Made by a program: the position numbers and the translations under genes | Notes under the pieces: model-generated | Told to the model about the DNA's origin: nothing | The model's database searches: none | Seen by the model: only the letters and a program-made list of their open reading frames with translations | In this document: positions 41,059 to 52,751 of the stretch, piece after piece | How the letters are laid out: each line of letters starts with the position of its first letter | Position numbering within the stretch: the stretch's first letter is position 1 | Assembly (NCBI RefSeq): GCF_000972845.2 | Contig: NC_040027.1 | Coordinates: forward strand, 8,713,158-8,777,157 | Length of the DNA: 64,000 bases | Reading direction: 5' to 3' | Source: Larimichthys crocea | Lineage: Eukaryota; Chordata; Actinopteri; Sciaenidae

Positions 41059-41325
41059 TCATTCCAAGAGTGGACAAATATTTTCTTGGAGCATATTTTC
41101 TGAAAGAGTTGCATTCAATGCTCTTAAACTAGTGAGTTGATGAAGAAAATTTTGAAGACGATGTGCGCTTTCGCGGTAGCCTTGAACTTTAAGAAACACC
41201 GCCGCTGAATCTTGGAGAACCTTCAAGGATCCCAACAACCCAGATAACGCCTTTTGTCCCTGCTGCAAATCAGAAACGGTCACATTTTTTTTTACTCTAT
41301 CTGGTGCTTTAGCTGCTAAGTACAT
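41059..41325 (-). other. unrecognised 88-residue minus-strand reading frame in repeat
   Basis: The frame encodes a leucine-rich amphipathic stretch such as KALSGLLGSLKVLQDSAAVF, then ESAHRLQNFLHQLTSLRALN. The composition looks more protein-like than its neighbours, but I recognise no family. Part of it overlaps the direct repeat at 41109-41192. Likely a remnant of a mobile element protein or chance; no splice context or promoter was identified. Confidence 0.2.
41109..41192. repeat. diverged direct repeat, copy 2
   Basis: The sequence gttgcattcaatgctcttaa, then gagttgatgaagaaaatttt and gaagacgatg, ending ccttgaacttt, aligns with copy 1 at 39384-39483, 1.7 kb away. It forms part of a minus-strand open frame (41325-41059) that copy 1 does not keep open. 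Confidence 0.55.
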
Positions 41326-44300
41326 TCATCTGCTGTGTGTGCTTTTGTGTTGCTGAGGGGAGCGCATACTGAAAACTGGAAACGAGGCACTAAAGCTGAT
41401 AAAGCTCTCTGGGGGTCCATCACTGTGAGCGACACCTTTCACCTCAGTGCAGCATTAAAAAAAAAGGCAACTGACATGACGGGATAAACACAGCGTCGCT
41501 GTAACTACCACTACTTTGGTTTTTACTCACTTCAGAGCGATCCTGAAATCTGATGATTTGAGGAAAAAGAGCTCGCCTCGTATCGAGCTTGCACGTCACG
41601 CCTGGACAGAACTTGGCAGAGTTGATTGAGGGACACATTTGCATTTGGCCGACCAAATCACTATTTTTATAGACCCCTCTCGCAATTACATATTCTCTGT
41701 GTTAATGTTACTTTCAGATGGAATTAGTTCTTTATGTGCTCTGATGCTTGTAGTCCATTAATTTAGTTTTATTGCCGCTAAATTAGATTCACTTACCCCC
41801 TCTGGCAAGGAAGCATAATGTGCATAAAAATAACTTATACCCCTAAACATTTGTTCTCAAAATATTCAGCTCAAGTACACTGTAGGTAGGCCACTTGCAT
41901 GTCAATAACCTTCAAAACTCCTCCATGTTTCAGACGTTTATTGTGATATGAACCCTCGTCTTTTCATTTCGAGTACCTCTGAAAGTCACAGGCTGCCTCC
42001 GCCAGACTAGGACATGTGTCACTGCCTACTTTAAGTTTCTGAGGGAATGTTTTCTCTAAGGATCTGGCATTGAAATGATGATTATATTGTCACCTTCACC
42101 CACCACATTCTGCGCAGATGGCGCTCTTTCACTTTCATCCCTTAACATTGTTTTAGTGCCACTATTAAGGCATTATGAGTTTGCATGAGTGTTTTCTTTC
42201 TGCTGGAGAAAGGGGGCTGCGACTCTCGGGGTCACTTTGGGAATTGTGTCTGATTGCAGCTTGTGTGGTGAACTATGAAGTACATTTTCAAAGAGCCGTG
42301 CAGATTGCTCTGTGGGGAACTGCAGCTAGGGCTAAAGCTGAGGAGAAAACAACACGACGCTGAACAATAAAAGCACAGCAACACATACTGATTGCGGAAA
42401 TATTTTGACTCTCAAAAATCACAGAACATCTGTCTCTCGAGGAGGGAAGTGCTGCTACTTGAGAGTTGTAAACCCATCATTTAAAGAAAAAGATGACCCA
42501 CTGTTTGCATGATGCATGTTCCAAAAGATGGTTAGATTGTGTTGTTGACAGACAGCAGCAGATATATTCAGAGGAAATTCAGCTTTAGGGTCAAAAGTTT
42601 TTGAGAGCGTTCAAAAACATGAATATATTTATTTTTGGATCCAAGTTTGTTTTTGCATTTTCAGCATTTGGATTGTAAGTTATATTCATGCATTGAACTG
42701 TTGGCTCAGCGTTACTTATGCTGAGGCTAGTGTTTCTCTTTAATGTGACATTAAAGTGTGAAAGTTACTATGTAGTACTTTGACCTAACAGCTGTGGGTT
42801 GATGACTATAAAGTGGAATCCTGCATCTCTACATATAAACAATAACAAAACCGTTTAGTTTAGAGAAATGCATTTTTATCTAATGCACATGGTTATTTAG
42901 ACTTTTTTGTTTCACTGTCTTGAATGGTATCAGAGTCATTGGAAGTAACTGTGTCTGGGGTGCGATAACTTCCCTTTACTGCACTTGATGTTGAAACAGG
43001 CCATCTGATTCAGGACCCAAGGTACTAGTCCCAAATCGTCAATAGGCCATATAAACTGTATACTGACTGTTGTCACCTCCAGGTCAAGAGAAGAGATGGA
43101 GTTTGAGCTGAGTTGGGAAAAACCAATGACACGGCTGTAAAGTGCAAACACTTCCTTGGCCACAATTCAGTTACAAGAAATGTTGAAGTCTCACAAATCT
43201 TTTTATGTTATTAGCTTATGACTGGTCCAGAGAAAAGCAGGTTTAGACTGATATAAAGATATTTTGTGCATTACACTTCCAGAGTTTAACAAACTGAGGG
43301 ATTTGGACTTTAATTCATGCCAAATCATCGAAACTATTGACAGTCAGTAAAAAAACTGCATTAATTAAAGCTGTTAACGTCTTGTTTGCAATATGACTCA
43401 ATAGCTTGCTTTGAGTCGCGTTGTTTTTGGTAATTTCATTAAACTTTCATCTCTTATTCGTGGTTCAGTGTTTTTGTGCTGTTGGCTTTAATTGACTTCA
43501 TCTGCAATGTAGATCCTGTGAGGGAAGAATATGAATATTATTTAGCCAGGTGGCCAGAAACACGATTCCCTATGAATTCCAATGTTGTTCCACCAAGTGG
43601 CTTAAAACCCATTTACTGCAGCTTTAAATGTGCCCAATGGAGAGTTCTTATGAACAAACATTTCACGTATTTTCAATCAAGCATTCTTTATATCCATCTT
43701 TACCAGCTTCCAGTCTTCTTCCTTTCCTTTACTGGTGCATTGCTGCATTTCTTCACACATCACAGCCCCCTGTGGATCAGTAGAATAGTGTCACACCATT
43801 GGAAGGTGTAGTAAAGGAACAACACAGGGACCTAACAGCTCCATGGTGCTGCTCAAGAGCGTGGGTTGGTACAACATTGGTAGACAAAGGCAACATTTTC
43901 TTTCTCATAATAAAATGAATCTTAACTTCATTGAATGGCCCCATTTAAAATCTCCTGATATCCTAACAAGTCATGTTAATTAATGTTCTTTGTTCTTCAC
44001 GTCCACAAAAGGTCACACACTGTCCAGGTTTATACAGTGACATTGTTTGGAGTAAAGCTGCCACCCTCCTGATAAACTCTATGCTCCGTTACAGTCCTCC
44101 GTCCTGTCAGGTTTCTAATTACAGTTCTTGATTTTACTGCTTAAATATTAATGGCATTTGCTACAGTGGCATTACAGTGCACATGGGAATGTTTAAAATG
44201 ACACAAGTACATGAAAGAAGCCTCTAATCATTAAATAAAGTTAAACACTCATCAATACAAAAAAATAAATATATTCTGAGTGACGTCATTTTAAAAAGGC

Positions 44301-44404
44301 AATCGCCTCCAGGCTTAGAGATGGAGTGAAACATCTATGTGGGTGTGGTCCAAGAAATTAAAATTATTTGTTCATGTGGGTGGTAGGCGGATGATTTATG
44401 CATA
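41326..44404. other. intergenic, no gene seen
   Basis: No gene or repeat recognised. A plus-strand frame of 111 codons at 43476-43811 shows no family resemblance. Confidence 0.6.
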
Positions 44405-44890
44405 AATGCCAAGTGGCAAACTGTGGCTGTGAAGTGAAGCCAATGCAGAAATGCCAAAAACTGCAGTTCCTCTAACGTCCACCTGAGGCTGGCTCCAGAA
44501 GTGAGTCAGTCTCCATAAGTCCCCATGTTTCACAGCAGAAATAAACATGTTTACAGCCTGGTACAAAAAACAGTTTTGGTCTCTGTAGCTAATTTCCCCG
44601 TTCATGACAACTGTACTGAGGGTGAATTTATATACAACTCACCTGTTCACATTATATTAAGGATTAAAGTTATGCAGGATTAAGAGCGTGGACGCTTTGA
44701 TTGACAGGTGGGGGTCGTTACCGGTGGCTTGTTTGAACAACCAGGTGTCATTCAGCCCACCCAATGTCCACTGATGATCATTGCCCAGTTTAGTTTAGCT
44801 GGGTCTACACACACTGAGCTCCAGAACGCTCCTCAAAAACCTTTGGGTGACGTCAGATATGAATTCCATGTTTCATACCGTCTATGGTAG
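44405..44890 (+). repeat. high-copy percomorph interspersed repeat, near full length
   Basis: Words such as gtgaagtgaagccaatgcag, ggctggctccagaagtgagt, cagcagaaataaacatgttt, gcctggtacaaaaaacagtt and ttgattgacaggtgggggtc follow a well-known abundant percomorph repeat. The end has the usual gggtgacgtcagatatgaat and cgtctatgg. A reverse-orientation piece of the same family is at 54765-54935 in the brinp3 intron. Confidence 0.75.
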
Positions 44891-45550
44891 CACTTCATTT
44901 CTATGAGGCAGACAAGGCTTGTTAGGTACTGGGCATTTTAATAATCAGAGAATAGGCTACATTAATTAAAATTAGAGCGCTCACATAAAATCGTAGCACA
45001 ATTCTCAGCAGGGTTAGGCAAACAGCTCTTTCTCAGTTCACTCAAGTATGGGCTGGAACAATTCTGTCCTTCCAAAATATTAATAGGGACATGTTCATAG
45101 TGTAAATATGCAAACTTTGCCCTTGGTGTTACCAGAGGGGGGAAAAAAAACCCGTCCAGAGGGAACCTTTGAGTTAACAAGAGGGGCCTGTTCATTTCTT
45201 GTCTTTTACTTCCCATGCAAAGAGAACTAAATGGCATGAACATTTACACTCCACACATGAAGGTGTTTTGAATGTCTATGAAATAAGAAGGTTCACCAAA
45301 AGGTGAATCTCATCTTGCTTTTACAGTACACTCCTCCATTCAAGACAAGGAAGGAGAGAAAAGGTTTCAGTAATGCTTTCACCATGAACTGCCACCACAG
45401 TGAGCTGTAAGGGGACATCACATTTGACCTGGTCTGGAGTTGCACATGGGAATACAACACATGGGATTGTTTTTGGAATATAATTATTTTCTCTCCACCT
45501 GATTGATGATATTAGGTTTTATTATGTACTTTGAACCCAGTCAGTGGTAC

Positions 45551-46231
45551 ATGTTCGTTACGGCTACTGCCGTGCAGGCTGTTTAGGTATATGTGTGTTC
45601 TGTTCTGTCCTATCCCAGTATGTAGGACTGGGGTAATATTGGATTGGTCCAGCATGAGGAAGGCGGGGTTACGCTGGAGGCCCGGGCACAGGGATGTGCA
45701 GAGCCAGGAGTGGTGGAGCCTCTTCTCACGCACCACCAATCGGAGGGCTTCATCAGCCACATCAGGGCTATTTAAACCCGGAGCGCTGCACCATCGTGGT
45801 GGCTTGTTTTGTGTTCTGTGAGCTCGCCCCGTCTCATGATCATAGAAACGTATCTGGAAGTTGTGGAGGTTGGTGAGAAGTATTTCTGGGACTGGGCAGG
45901 GATTAGTTTAGTTATGTACTCACTGATTACACGTGAGAATATATTTGTTAGATTGACTAGTTTAGGGGTGCTGTTTCTGATGCTTTGTTATCAATACAAG
46001 GAGCTTAGTTAGTGAGGTTTTTGTTGAACTCCATCTAGAATATTATAGGCTCTGTTTAGAGTTCTTTTTTTAAATATTTGTTTGTTCTTTTAAACAGCAC
46101 TCGTTTGTTCCCTTTTGCCTCACCTTCTGTTAAAACAATTTGAACTTTTATTCAATAAAATTCCTTTGTTCATTAACCTTAACATCTGGTTTTTATGTTA
46201 CTTCTTCATACCCTTTTTGCTGATCGTAACA
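45551..46231 (+). mobile_element. possible solo LTR
   Basis: The block has an LTR-like layout. It starts tgttcgttacgg, has a TATA-like tatttaaacccgga near 45768, a polyadenylation signal aataaa near 46155 and ends cgtaaca at 46231. The ends form a short inverted TGTT/AACA pair. No matching target-site duplication is seen, and there is no internal gag-pol. It may instead be a decayed promoter or a different repeat. Confidence 0.4.
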
Positions 46232-47419
46232 ATAATATATACCAGATATGTTGACATATTAAAGCAGTCTTAAAACATTTGCTTCGTAGGAAGTGTCTGT
46301 TAATCTCAGTTATATAAAAAGGAAACAGTATGTCTTGGCTGTGAAGCTAATAACAAGCTGAAGATTTGCCCCCTCGGTGCAGACAGAACCACCACATCAT
46401 TTACTTAAAGATCACAGAGCTGTCATCAATGAGGTCCTGTCTGAGCATCTGTTGATCGATATGAGATGTCAGAGAGGGTCCTAATTACCAAGGCGGCAAA
46501 AAGTCAAAGAAAATCTTTAAATTCTTTGTGGCACAAAACACATTACCTTAATAAATGACTCCACAGATGCTCTTGAGAGAGTTCCTTTACTTTAGTTACT
46601 GCCTGCGCTGAGTTCAATGCCCTATTTTTAAAGATCTGGTGTCTATTCTGGTCTTGACTCCTTTATTTTTCTTCTGTTTTCAGTGATGGATTATGATGGT
46701 TGCCTAAGCATGAAGAAATCTGATTCAAGTCTACCTCCCTGTTTCCACTTGGACCTGTGGTTAAATGAAAATCTCACATTTTTGGTGTGAATCCAGAAAA
46801 ATAAAAGCATTTGGTTGCTCTGAGTTACAGAGTCACAGAGCAAAACATTCCACACAGACGTCACTTTTGATTGTTGTAATGCATGGATAATTTCAAAACC
46901 AAATCACTATGCAGAAAAATAATGACAAAAGCAAAACACCAGACACTCTGGTGCATGATGGAGCTTATGCTCTGTTCCATTAAATGTTGGGAGGGAAAAA
47001 TTCCCTGCTGGTAGGGTGCAATTACGGTATTAGTATGCTACAGCGGTTCAAGCTTAGACATGAGAAAAGAAATGAACGAAACATCGACGCTTATGTTGAT
47101 TTGATTTAACCAGCAAAAATAAAAAAAAAGGATGTTTTCACACAGCACGGTGTGTAATAGAGCACATGTGACAGTGTCATGTTTTTCAACATGTTCTCAT
47201 TAAGTTAGTTAACGATAATAAATATGCAATGCCTGGTTGTACGCCTTTCAAAATAAAAGGTTAGGCTGCAGTTGATACAACTTAAAGTCTGTGTAAAGGC
47301 ATGGTAAACATGCTGGAAAATAGTTGCTGAAAACACGTGAAAAGACTTTGAACGATGCATTACTGAAATGTGGAGTTACAGGTTCAAACAGTTTTTCACC
47401 AGTTTTCAGTCCAGGATTT
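46232..47419. other. intergenic, no gene seen
   Basis: AT-rich unique-looking sequence between the two LTR-like blocks. No internal retroelement coding is present. Confidence 0.6.
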
Positions 47420-47699
47420 TTTGGGCGGTCCTAAAAAGGAGACCGCGTGACGTCACAGTGACCAACGGTATAAAAGCCTTCAGTGCAACGGAGATGTCGC
47501 TCTGACAGGGAATACATGTAGTCAGATCTGAGTTTACGTGTGTCGGGAACAGTCCTGGAGCTGAGTGTACTGCCCATTTTTACACCTAATTTCATAAACT
47601 TGTTATTTTTAATCATTCAAATTTGGCTGGGTGGTTAATAAAACTCTTCTTTAGTCTGACAAACTCAACACGTTTATTCTGACTTTAAGTATGGTAACA
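47420..47699 (+). promoter_or_regulatory. CRE plus TATA cassette with nearby poly(A) signal (LTR-like or orphan promoter)
   Basis: A perfect palindromic CRE (tgacgtca, 47448-47455) lies 13 bases before tataaaag (47469-47476). An aataaa follows at 47637-47642 and a terminal ggtaaca at 47694-47699. The CRE is preceded by a gcggtc/gaccgc inverted pair. This is the order of a compact U3-R-U5 LTR, or an orphan core promoter for a short transcript. No open frame of note follows. Confidence 0.4.
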
Positions 47700-50129
47700 T
47701 TTACTTTTGACTTCAGGTTGCCGTCTCTGTTGCTATGGTTGGCAGCTGGTTACAGTATCTCTGAACACTGTTTTAGTACTTTTGTCATGTTTTTTCTAAA
47801 CTTATGAATGCCTGTTGGTACTGCACCTTCATACATGCTTGAGTCTCTGGTTTTAATCCATCTTCTTACCTGTTTGTCACATCCCTCAGCATTTCATACA
47901 GACTGACACGGTATCCATTAGCGTCTGTTTGAGATGCTGCTCAGGTTTAGGTGACAGAAAATGTTTTACTAAGTGAATACTAAGTACGTTAAGTTATGCA
48001 AGTCACGTAACATTATGTAACCTAAAATTAAAACAAATCAGTGTTTCCGTTTTGCATGTGAACCTCCTCCTTACACAGGCTTTGCCACTCTTTATACTGT
48101 GTTACCTGATACCGGTGCCTTGGAGTAAAGTTGAAAGCCAGGTGCGTGTGATGCCGGTATATGACAAACTGGAAATAAGAACATTCCACATAGCAGCAAG
48201 GAGCGATTTGCATTTTTCTGACATTTCTGGGAGAAAGCATCATTGCTGTCTGAACGCGTGAGAGGGAATACTCTGGGCAATTTGAGTCTCTGAACCTGCA
48301 TTTCCACACTGAATGCTTTCATCATAAGAAATGGTTAAAACATCAGAGAGGAGTGAGAGAATGGCTGCGTGTGGAGCAGTTGGGGCTTCATACGTGTAAA
48401 GCACAAAGCACTTGAGGGGAGGACGTGGAGTGTGATGCTTTTATTTCACGGCTTGGAGTGAGACATAAACCCCAGCAAATTACAGACTACAAACCGGTGG
48501 AAGAACCACCTGAGATAATGGGCTTTGATGCTGAGTCTTCCCTGCTGCCTCCAGCAGCCATCCATCAGCACAAATCCAAAACAGATTTAAAAACCCAGAA
48601 ATTCACCTCCTGTTACTGCAGAGCATCGTTTTCCATGCTGCATATCTTAAAAATCAGCAAGACGTGATCGGTTGCATCTTAAAATCAGACACACAAATAC
48701 TCAAAATGTGCCATAAACGAGAGAGAGAACGCTTAGAGGTCTCGTATCTTTGATGTCCAAAGGAATAAATTTAATGATCCAGATATGGCATGATATTATA
48801 TATAAAATCACAGCCACCAGTTTTTGTAAACCAGGTAGCTTTTGGTTCCGTTCCCTGACATCTTACCAAGCTATCCAAGAAAATTACTTAAGTTTCACCC
48901 AAGAAATCTTTTTCCCCCCTCTCTGTGGAGTGTTCCTTCAGATGAAAGTATGCTACAAAGTTTAACTCAGAGAGGCAATATTGTAAATAAGTGGAATATT
49001 CACCAACCACTGAAATGGATTTCAATGCAGCGGCCTGAAGTTTTGCACTTAATGTCTCTGATGTGACACTTTTCTGCTTTAAAGTTCTGATAATCTTTTT
49101 ATTTTTTTATTAATGTAATAACTTGTCTTGTAGAGATGCAAAACTGATTGGCTGAAACTGTCATGTGATGTGTCAAACCTTCAGAAACTCCTGTCCCGTG
49201 ACAATCCTAAAGGATCATGGCTGATCCAGTTATCAGTATCCAAAAAAAGCCTGATCCTGGTGGTGTGAGCGTTCACTCCATGTGTGAATAAAAAAAAAGG
49301 GGAGTGTGAGTGTGAAAAAGTATTTTTGTGCACCACGTTTTGACAAAACGTACGAGCCAGTAAACCCATGCTTCTTATTATTAATAGCAAAGTGTACAAA
49401 CCTGTTAAAATGACAAACTTAACCGGGGGCAAGTCATCAGCTGTCACTAATTGATGTAAACTCTAAAATTAAACTCGTCCTTTATCAGTGTTTTGTGCTC
49501 TCTGCTTTGCTTTGTGTTTCCATAGTTCCAACAGCGGGGGAGGTTGGACAAAGACCAGAACTTTGACCCGGGAGACCAAAGTTCAACCTGTGTATTTAGA
49601 ATCTACCTGGTGCAGGTTTGTTTCAGTGTTGATGACTTAAGTGTGACACAGCTGACATTGTGACTGGTCATAGAAGAAAAAGCACAGGTGTCATTAATAA
49701 CATGAACGACACATGTCAGACTTTTGTCTGCAGTATTTTTTCATCCCAACCTCAATTTGTATTGCTTCTTTTTTAAAATGATGGTATTTATATCTCGAGT
49801 ATCAAAGTAAAATGTGATAATTACAACATATAACAGTTGTTTCTTACCAGCCTACATGTTTATCTAACATAATTTTATCATTTGGATCTGAAAATGATGA
49901 TTTACCTCAAAATGTAGTTTAAGTTGAAGCGAACAGTGTTACTTTTAGGAGTTGATGCTCTTTACAGGACCCGATAACTTCCTCAATCCTCAAGACACAT
50001 TAAACAAACTTAAATAACGAAGACGACCTGGAGCTTTTTCATGGCAGATATTTAGCATGTGGGAACAAGGAGAGCGCAGGTCTTAAAAACCTTCAGAGAA
50101 GCTGGAATGTAATGTAAAGTTCCAGGGTC
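47700..50129. other. intergenic, no gene seen
   Basis: No recognised gene or repeat. Short open frames on both strands lack family features. Confidence 0.6.
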
Positions 50130-50450
50130 TTGGTCATGTTTTTTGTAGTTCTCTTCTCGTGTCCCTAACTTTATTTCCTTCCTTGCTCGTGTTTCCCGCC
50201 ACTTTTGATCGTCTGTTCTGCCCTGATTAGTTTTGACTTGTGTCTTGTTATCCCACCTTTTCTTGTGTCTTTAGTCCCTTTTTCTTTGTTTCAGTGTCGG
50301 CTGCTGCCTGAAACATTTAGCTCCGTCTAAGTGTTTAGTATTTTTGCTGTCTTTGCTTTTATTTGGACTTTAGACCTTGCTCTACCCTCTAAGTCTTTGT
50401 GTTTCACATTATTAAATCATTTTAGACTGCACGAGCTCTGCCTCTGCACC
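50130..50450 (+). repeat. probable interspersed repeat with 3' end
   Basis: The T-rich run from ggtcttggtcatgttttttg through attaaatcattttagactgc to gagctctgcctctgcacctg resembles the tail region of a common fish repeat (cttggtcatgtttt...ctgcctcctgcacttggg). Recognised only by pattern memory. Confidence 0.4.
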
Positions 50451-50814
50451 TGTATTTGTATTTGTGCACTTGTGTGCCTTGCTATCATGCTTGCACAATA
50501 ATAACAGCTTTAAATGAATAAGGAACAAAGCCTCTCTGCTGGTACATGTAGTGTGTGGCTGATTAGGGCATGAGATGCAGGTGAGGTGGTGGGCGGGCAA
50601 GGCCAGGTAATTACAGAGTGGATGAGGGAAGTGGGAGCAGGTGTGAAGATGAGTAGGTGAGACGTCCTGAAAGGAGAGAAAGTCCAAGGGCGCCTGGTGG
50701 ACGGAAGGAAAAAAGGTAACGTTGAGGCCTGGGGACGCTGAAATGTGGCCGGAGAGGAGGGAGGAAAGGTCTATTCATTAACACATGAAGGCAAAGCACA
50801 CCATCTATAGACCA

Positions 50815-51634
50815 CACATAAAAATGTATTTTATTTAGTGTATTAACAAATTGTATTATACATTTTATAGACAGTGTTTTTGTAACTTTTGTTTCACAAA
50901 CGACAGCATTATAAAAATAAAAGCACATGTAACATATATTGTGATTGTGGTGTCATTTTTCTCGGCAGATCTGAAGTAATACAGCATCTATTTATTCATT
51001 TTGTTTGTTTATTTGATTTCTTTTCTTACAAAAAATGTGTAGTAGACTTTAAAAACGGGTGAGTTTATTGGTGAATGGAAAAAGCTAAAAACAATGAAGT
51101 GCCCATCATGTGGATGATAGTAAAAACAAGCATTTCTGTTTATTTTCTGCACCCATAAAATAAACGTGACGATAAAAGTACGAACAGAAACACATGCTGG
51201 TGGTGAAATGTTTATATTCGTGAGATGATTACATTGCTCGGGTAATACTGCATCAGCGAAAGCTTTTGTTGACGTATGAGTGACTCAAATCTGTGCAACC
51301 TACAAATGTCAGCACACTGGCAACATATCGGTGGTGGTAAAGAGTTTAAAATTTTTATCTTATTAACTGTTAAAGTTATTTCCATCAGGAGAGGAGGAGA
51401 AGAGGAAAAAAAGGAATGAGGCAAGTTTGATGAAATCCTTCTTAATTCTACAATGTTGTACAAATTTATACGAAAAGCTGACATGAGAATCTCAAAAGCA
51501 CTCTCGAGATCCATGACGACGATGGAAATGTCCCCCAAATGTCCCTTTGCACGACTCCAGAATTGCTCTTAACCATCATCAGGCCTGTGTGATAACTGCT
51601 CCGCCATCTGTGCACCTGGCCGCTCGCCCACTTA
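50815..51634 (-). other. brinp3: probable brinp3 3' untranslated region
   Basis: Sequence after the TAA is AT-rich and non-coding. Several minus-strand AATAAA signals occur, at 51139-51144, 51064-51069 and 50830-50835. The last is followed by a GU-rich stretch (TGTGTGGTCT on the minus strand), a plausible downstream element, so cleavage near 50815 is possible. Which signal is used cannot be told from sequence alone. Confidence 0.35.
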
Positions 51635-52751
51635 TTAGCTACACAATTTGGTTGTTTCGTATTCCATCGAGTTGGGCTGCTTGGCACTGAAAGTCTGCAG
51701 CGCTGCCTGGATCCTGGCAACGTCTGTGGTGGACAGTTTCAGCCGATGCCGCAGCAGACAGGAGAAGAGGTCCAGAGGCTGAGCTCCGGGCGGGGAAAGC
51801 CTGTTGACCCGATCCCGGATCTCGAGCAGCTGCAGCAGGGCCGAGTCCTGCGATCCCTGAGTATATGGGTAGTCTAGCTGTAAAATCAAGTCCTGGATCG
51901 CTTCCGGGTCAAAGTGCATACTATAGCCATATACCTGGATGCTGTTGATCTTCATGTAGCCTAGATTTCGTCCCGGTTCCAGGTACTCCAAGGGTTCATA
52001 ATATACAGTTCCGTTCCCGTTACTTGAGGGTCCTCTGATCCGGCTCCGTAGGTAAAAGTGGACTGTCTCAAAAAATGTTTTCCACTTGTTGCCCAAAGTC
52101 AAAGTCCAGTTATAACAGTCATAGGGAATGTCTAATTTAGTCCTCTCCCAGTCTGGGTAGTTATTCTGGTCTATGGGCATGATCCAACTCTCCGAGTGGC
52201 TCCCCCCAAATGGATTGATATAGACAGACAGCATGGGGTCCAGAGTGCTGTTCTTGGTAAGGCAGATCTGTAGAGACATCCCCAGGAGCATGTGGACATG
52301 GTTTGACTTGTATTTATTACTCTTCAGCGTCAGCAGCATCCTCTTCCTCCACGACGGGTCGAACCAGTTGTTCAGCCTGACGTCGTTGCTGACAAAGATG
52401 CCGTGAATGCTGATGCGGTTGTCGCGTTTCTGCAGAAGGTAGCGCAGCTCCATGTCCTGCAGGTCCGTCTCGAAGCCGATGTAGTGGTCAGTGGAGTCGG
52501 GCACCTCGTTGCGGCACACGCCCTGGCTCAGCATGTAACCCTGGTTGCAGGTGGCACAGCGGGAGCGGTTCTCGTAGGAGCAGGAGGCGCAGGAGGTGCC
52601 CTCGCTCACCGTGCAGGGGATCACACCCTGGCAGGGCGGGTGCTCGTAGGGGCAGGAGCAGCTTCTGGTCTCCTCCAGGTACGAGCCGATGTGGTTGTTC
52701 TCACTGCAGTACATGATCGAGAGGATGTAGTTCAGCCAGTAGCTGAAGGGT
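51635..52751 (-). CDS. brinp3: brinp3 last coding exon, C-terminal domain (1117 bp)
   Basis: The acceptor is tctctcttgcag at 52754-52752. The junction completes an Arg codon (R-PFSYWLNY). The 371 residues hold a second cysteine-rich segment ([16 protein letters not shown], then [15 protein letters not shown]), the [16 protein letters not shown] motif and [20 protein letters not shown]. The conserved C-terminal block includes [20 protein letters not shown]. Sequons are NRS, NST, NWT and NGT. The stop TAA is at 51637-51635. A methionine-initiated frame extends upstream to 52774 but those bases are intron. The length matches the large terminal exon of vertebrate BRINP genes, and no premature stop is present, so the gene looks intact. 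Confidence 0.95.
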
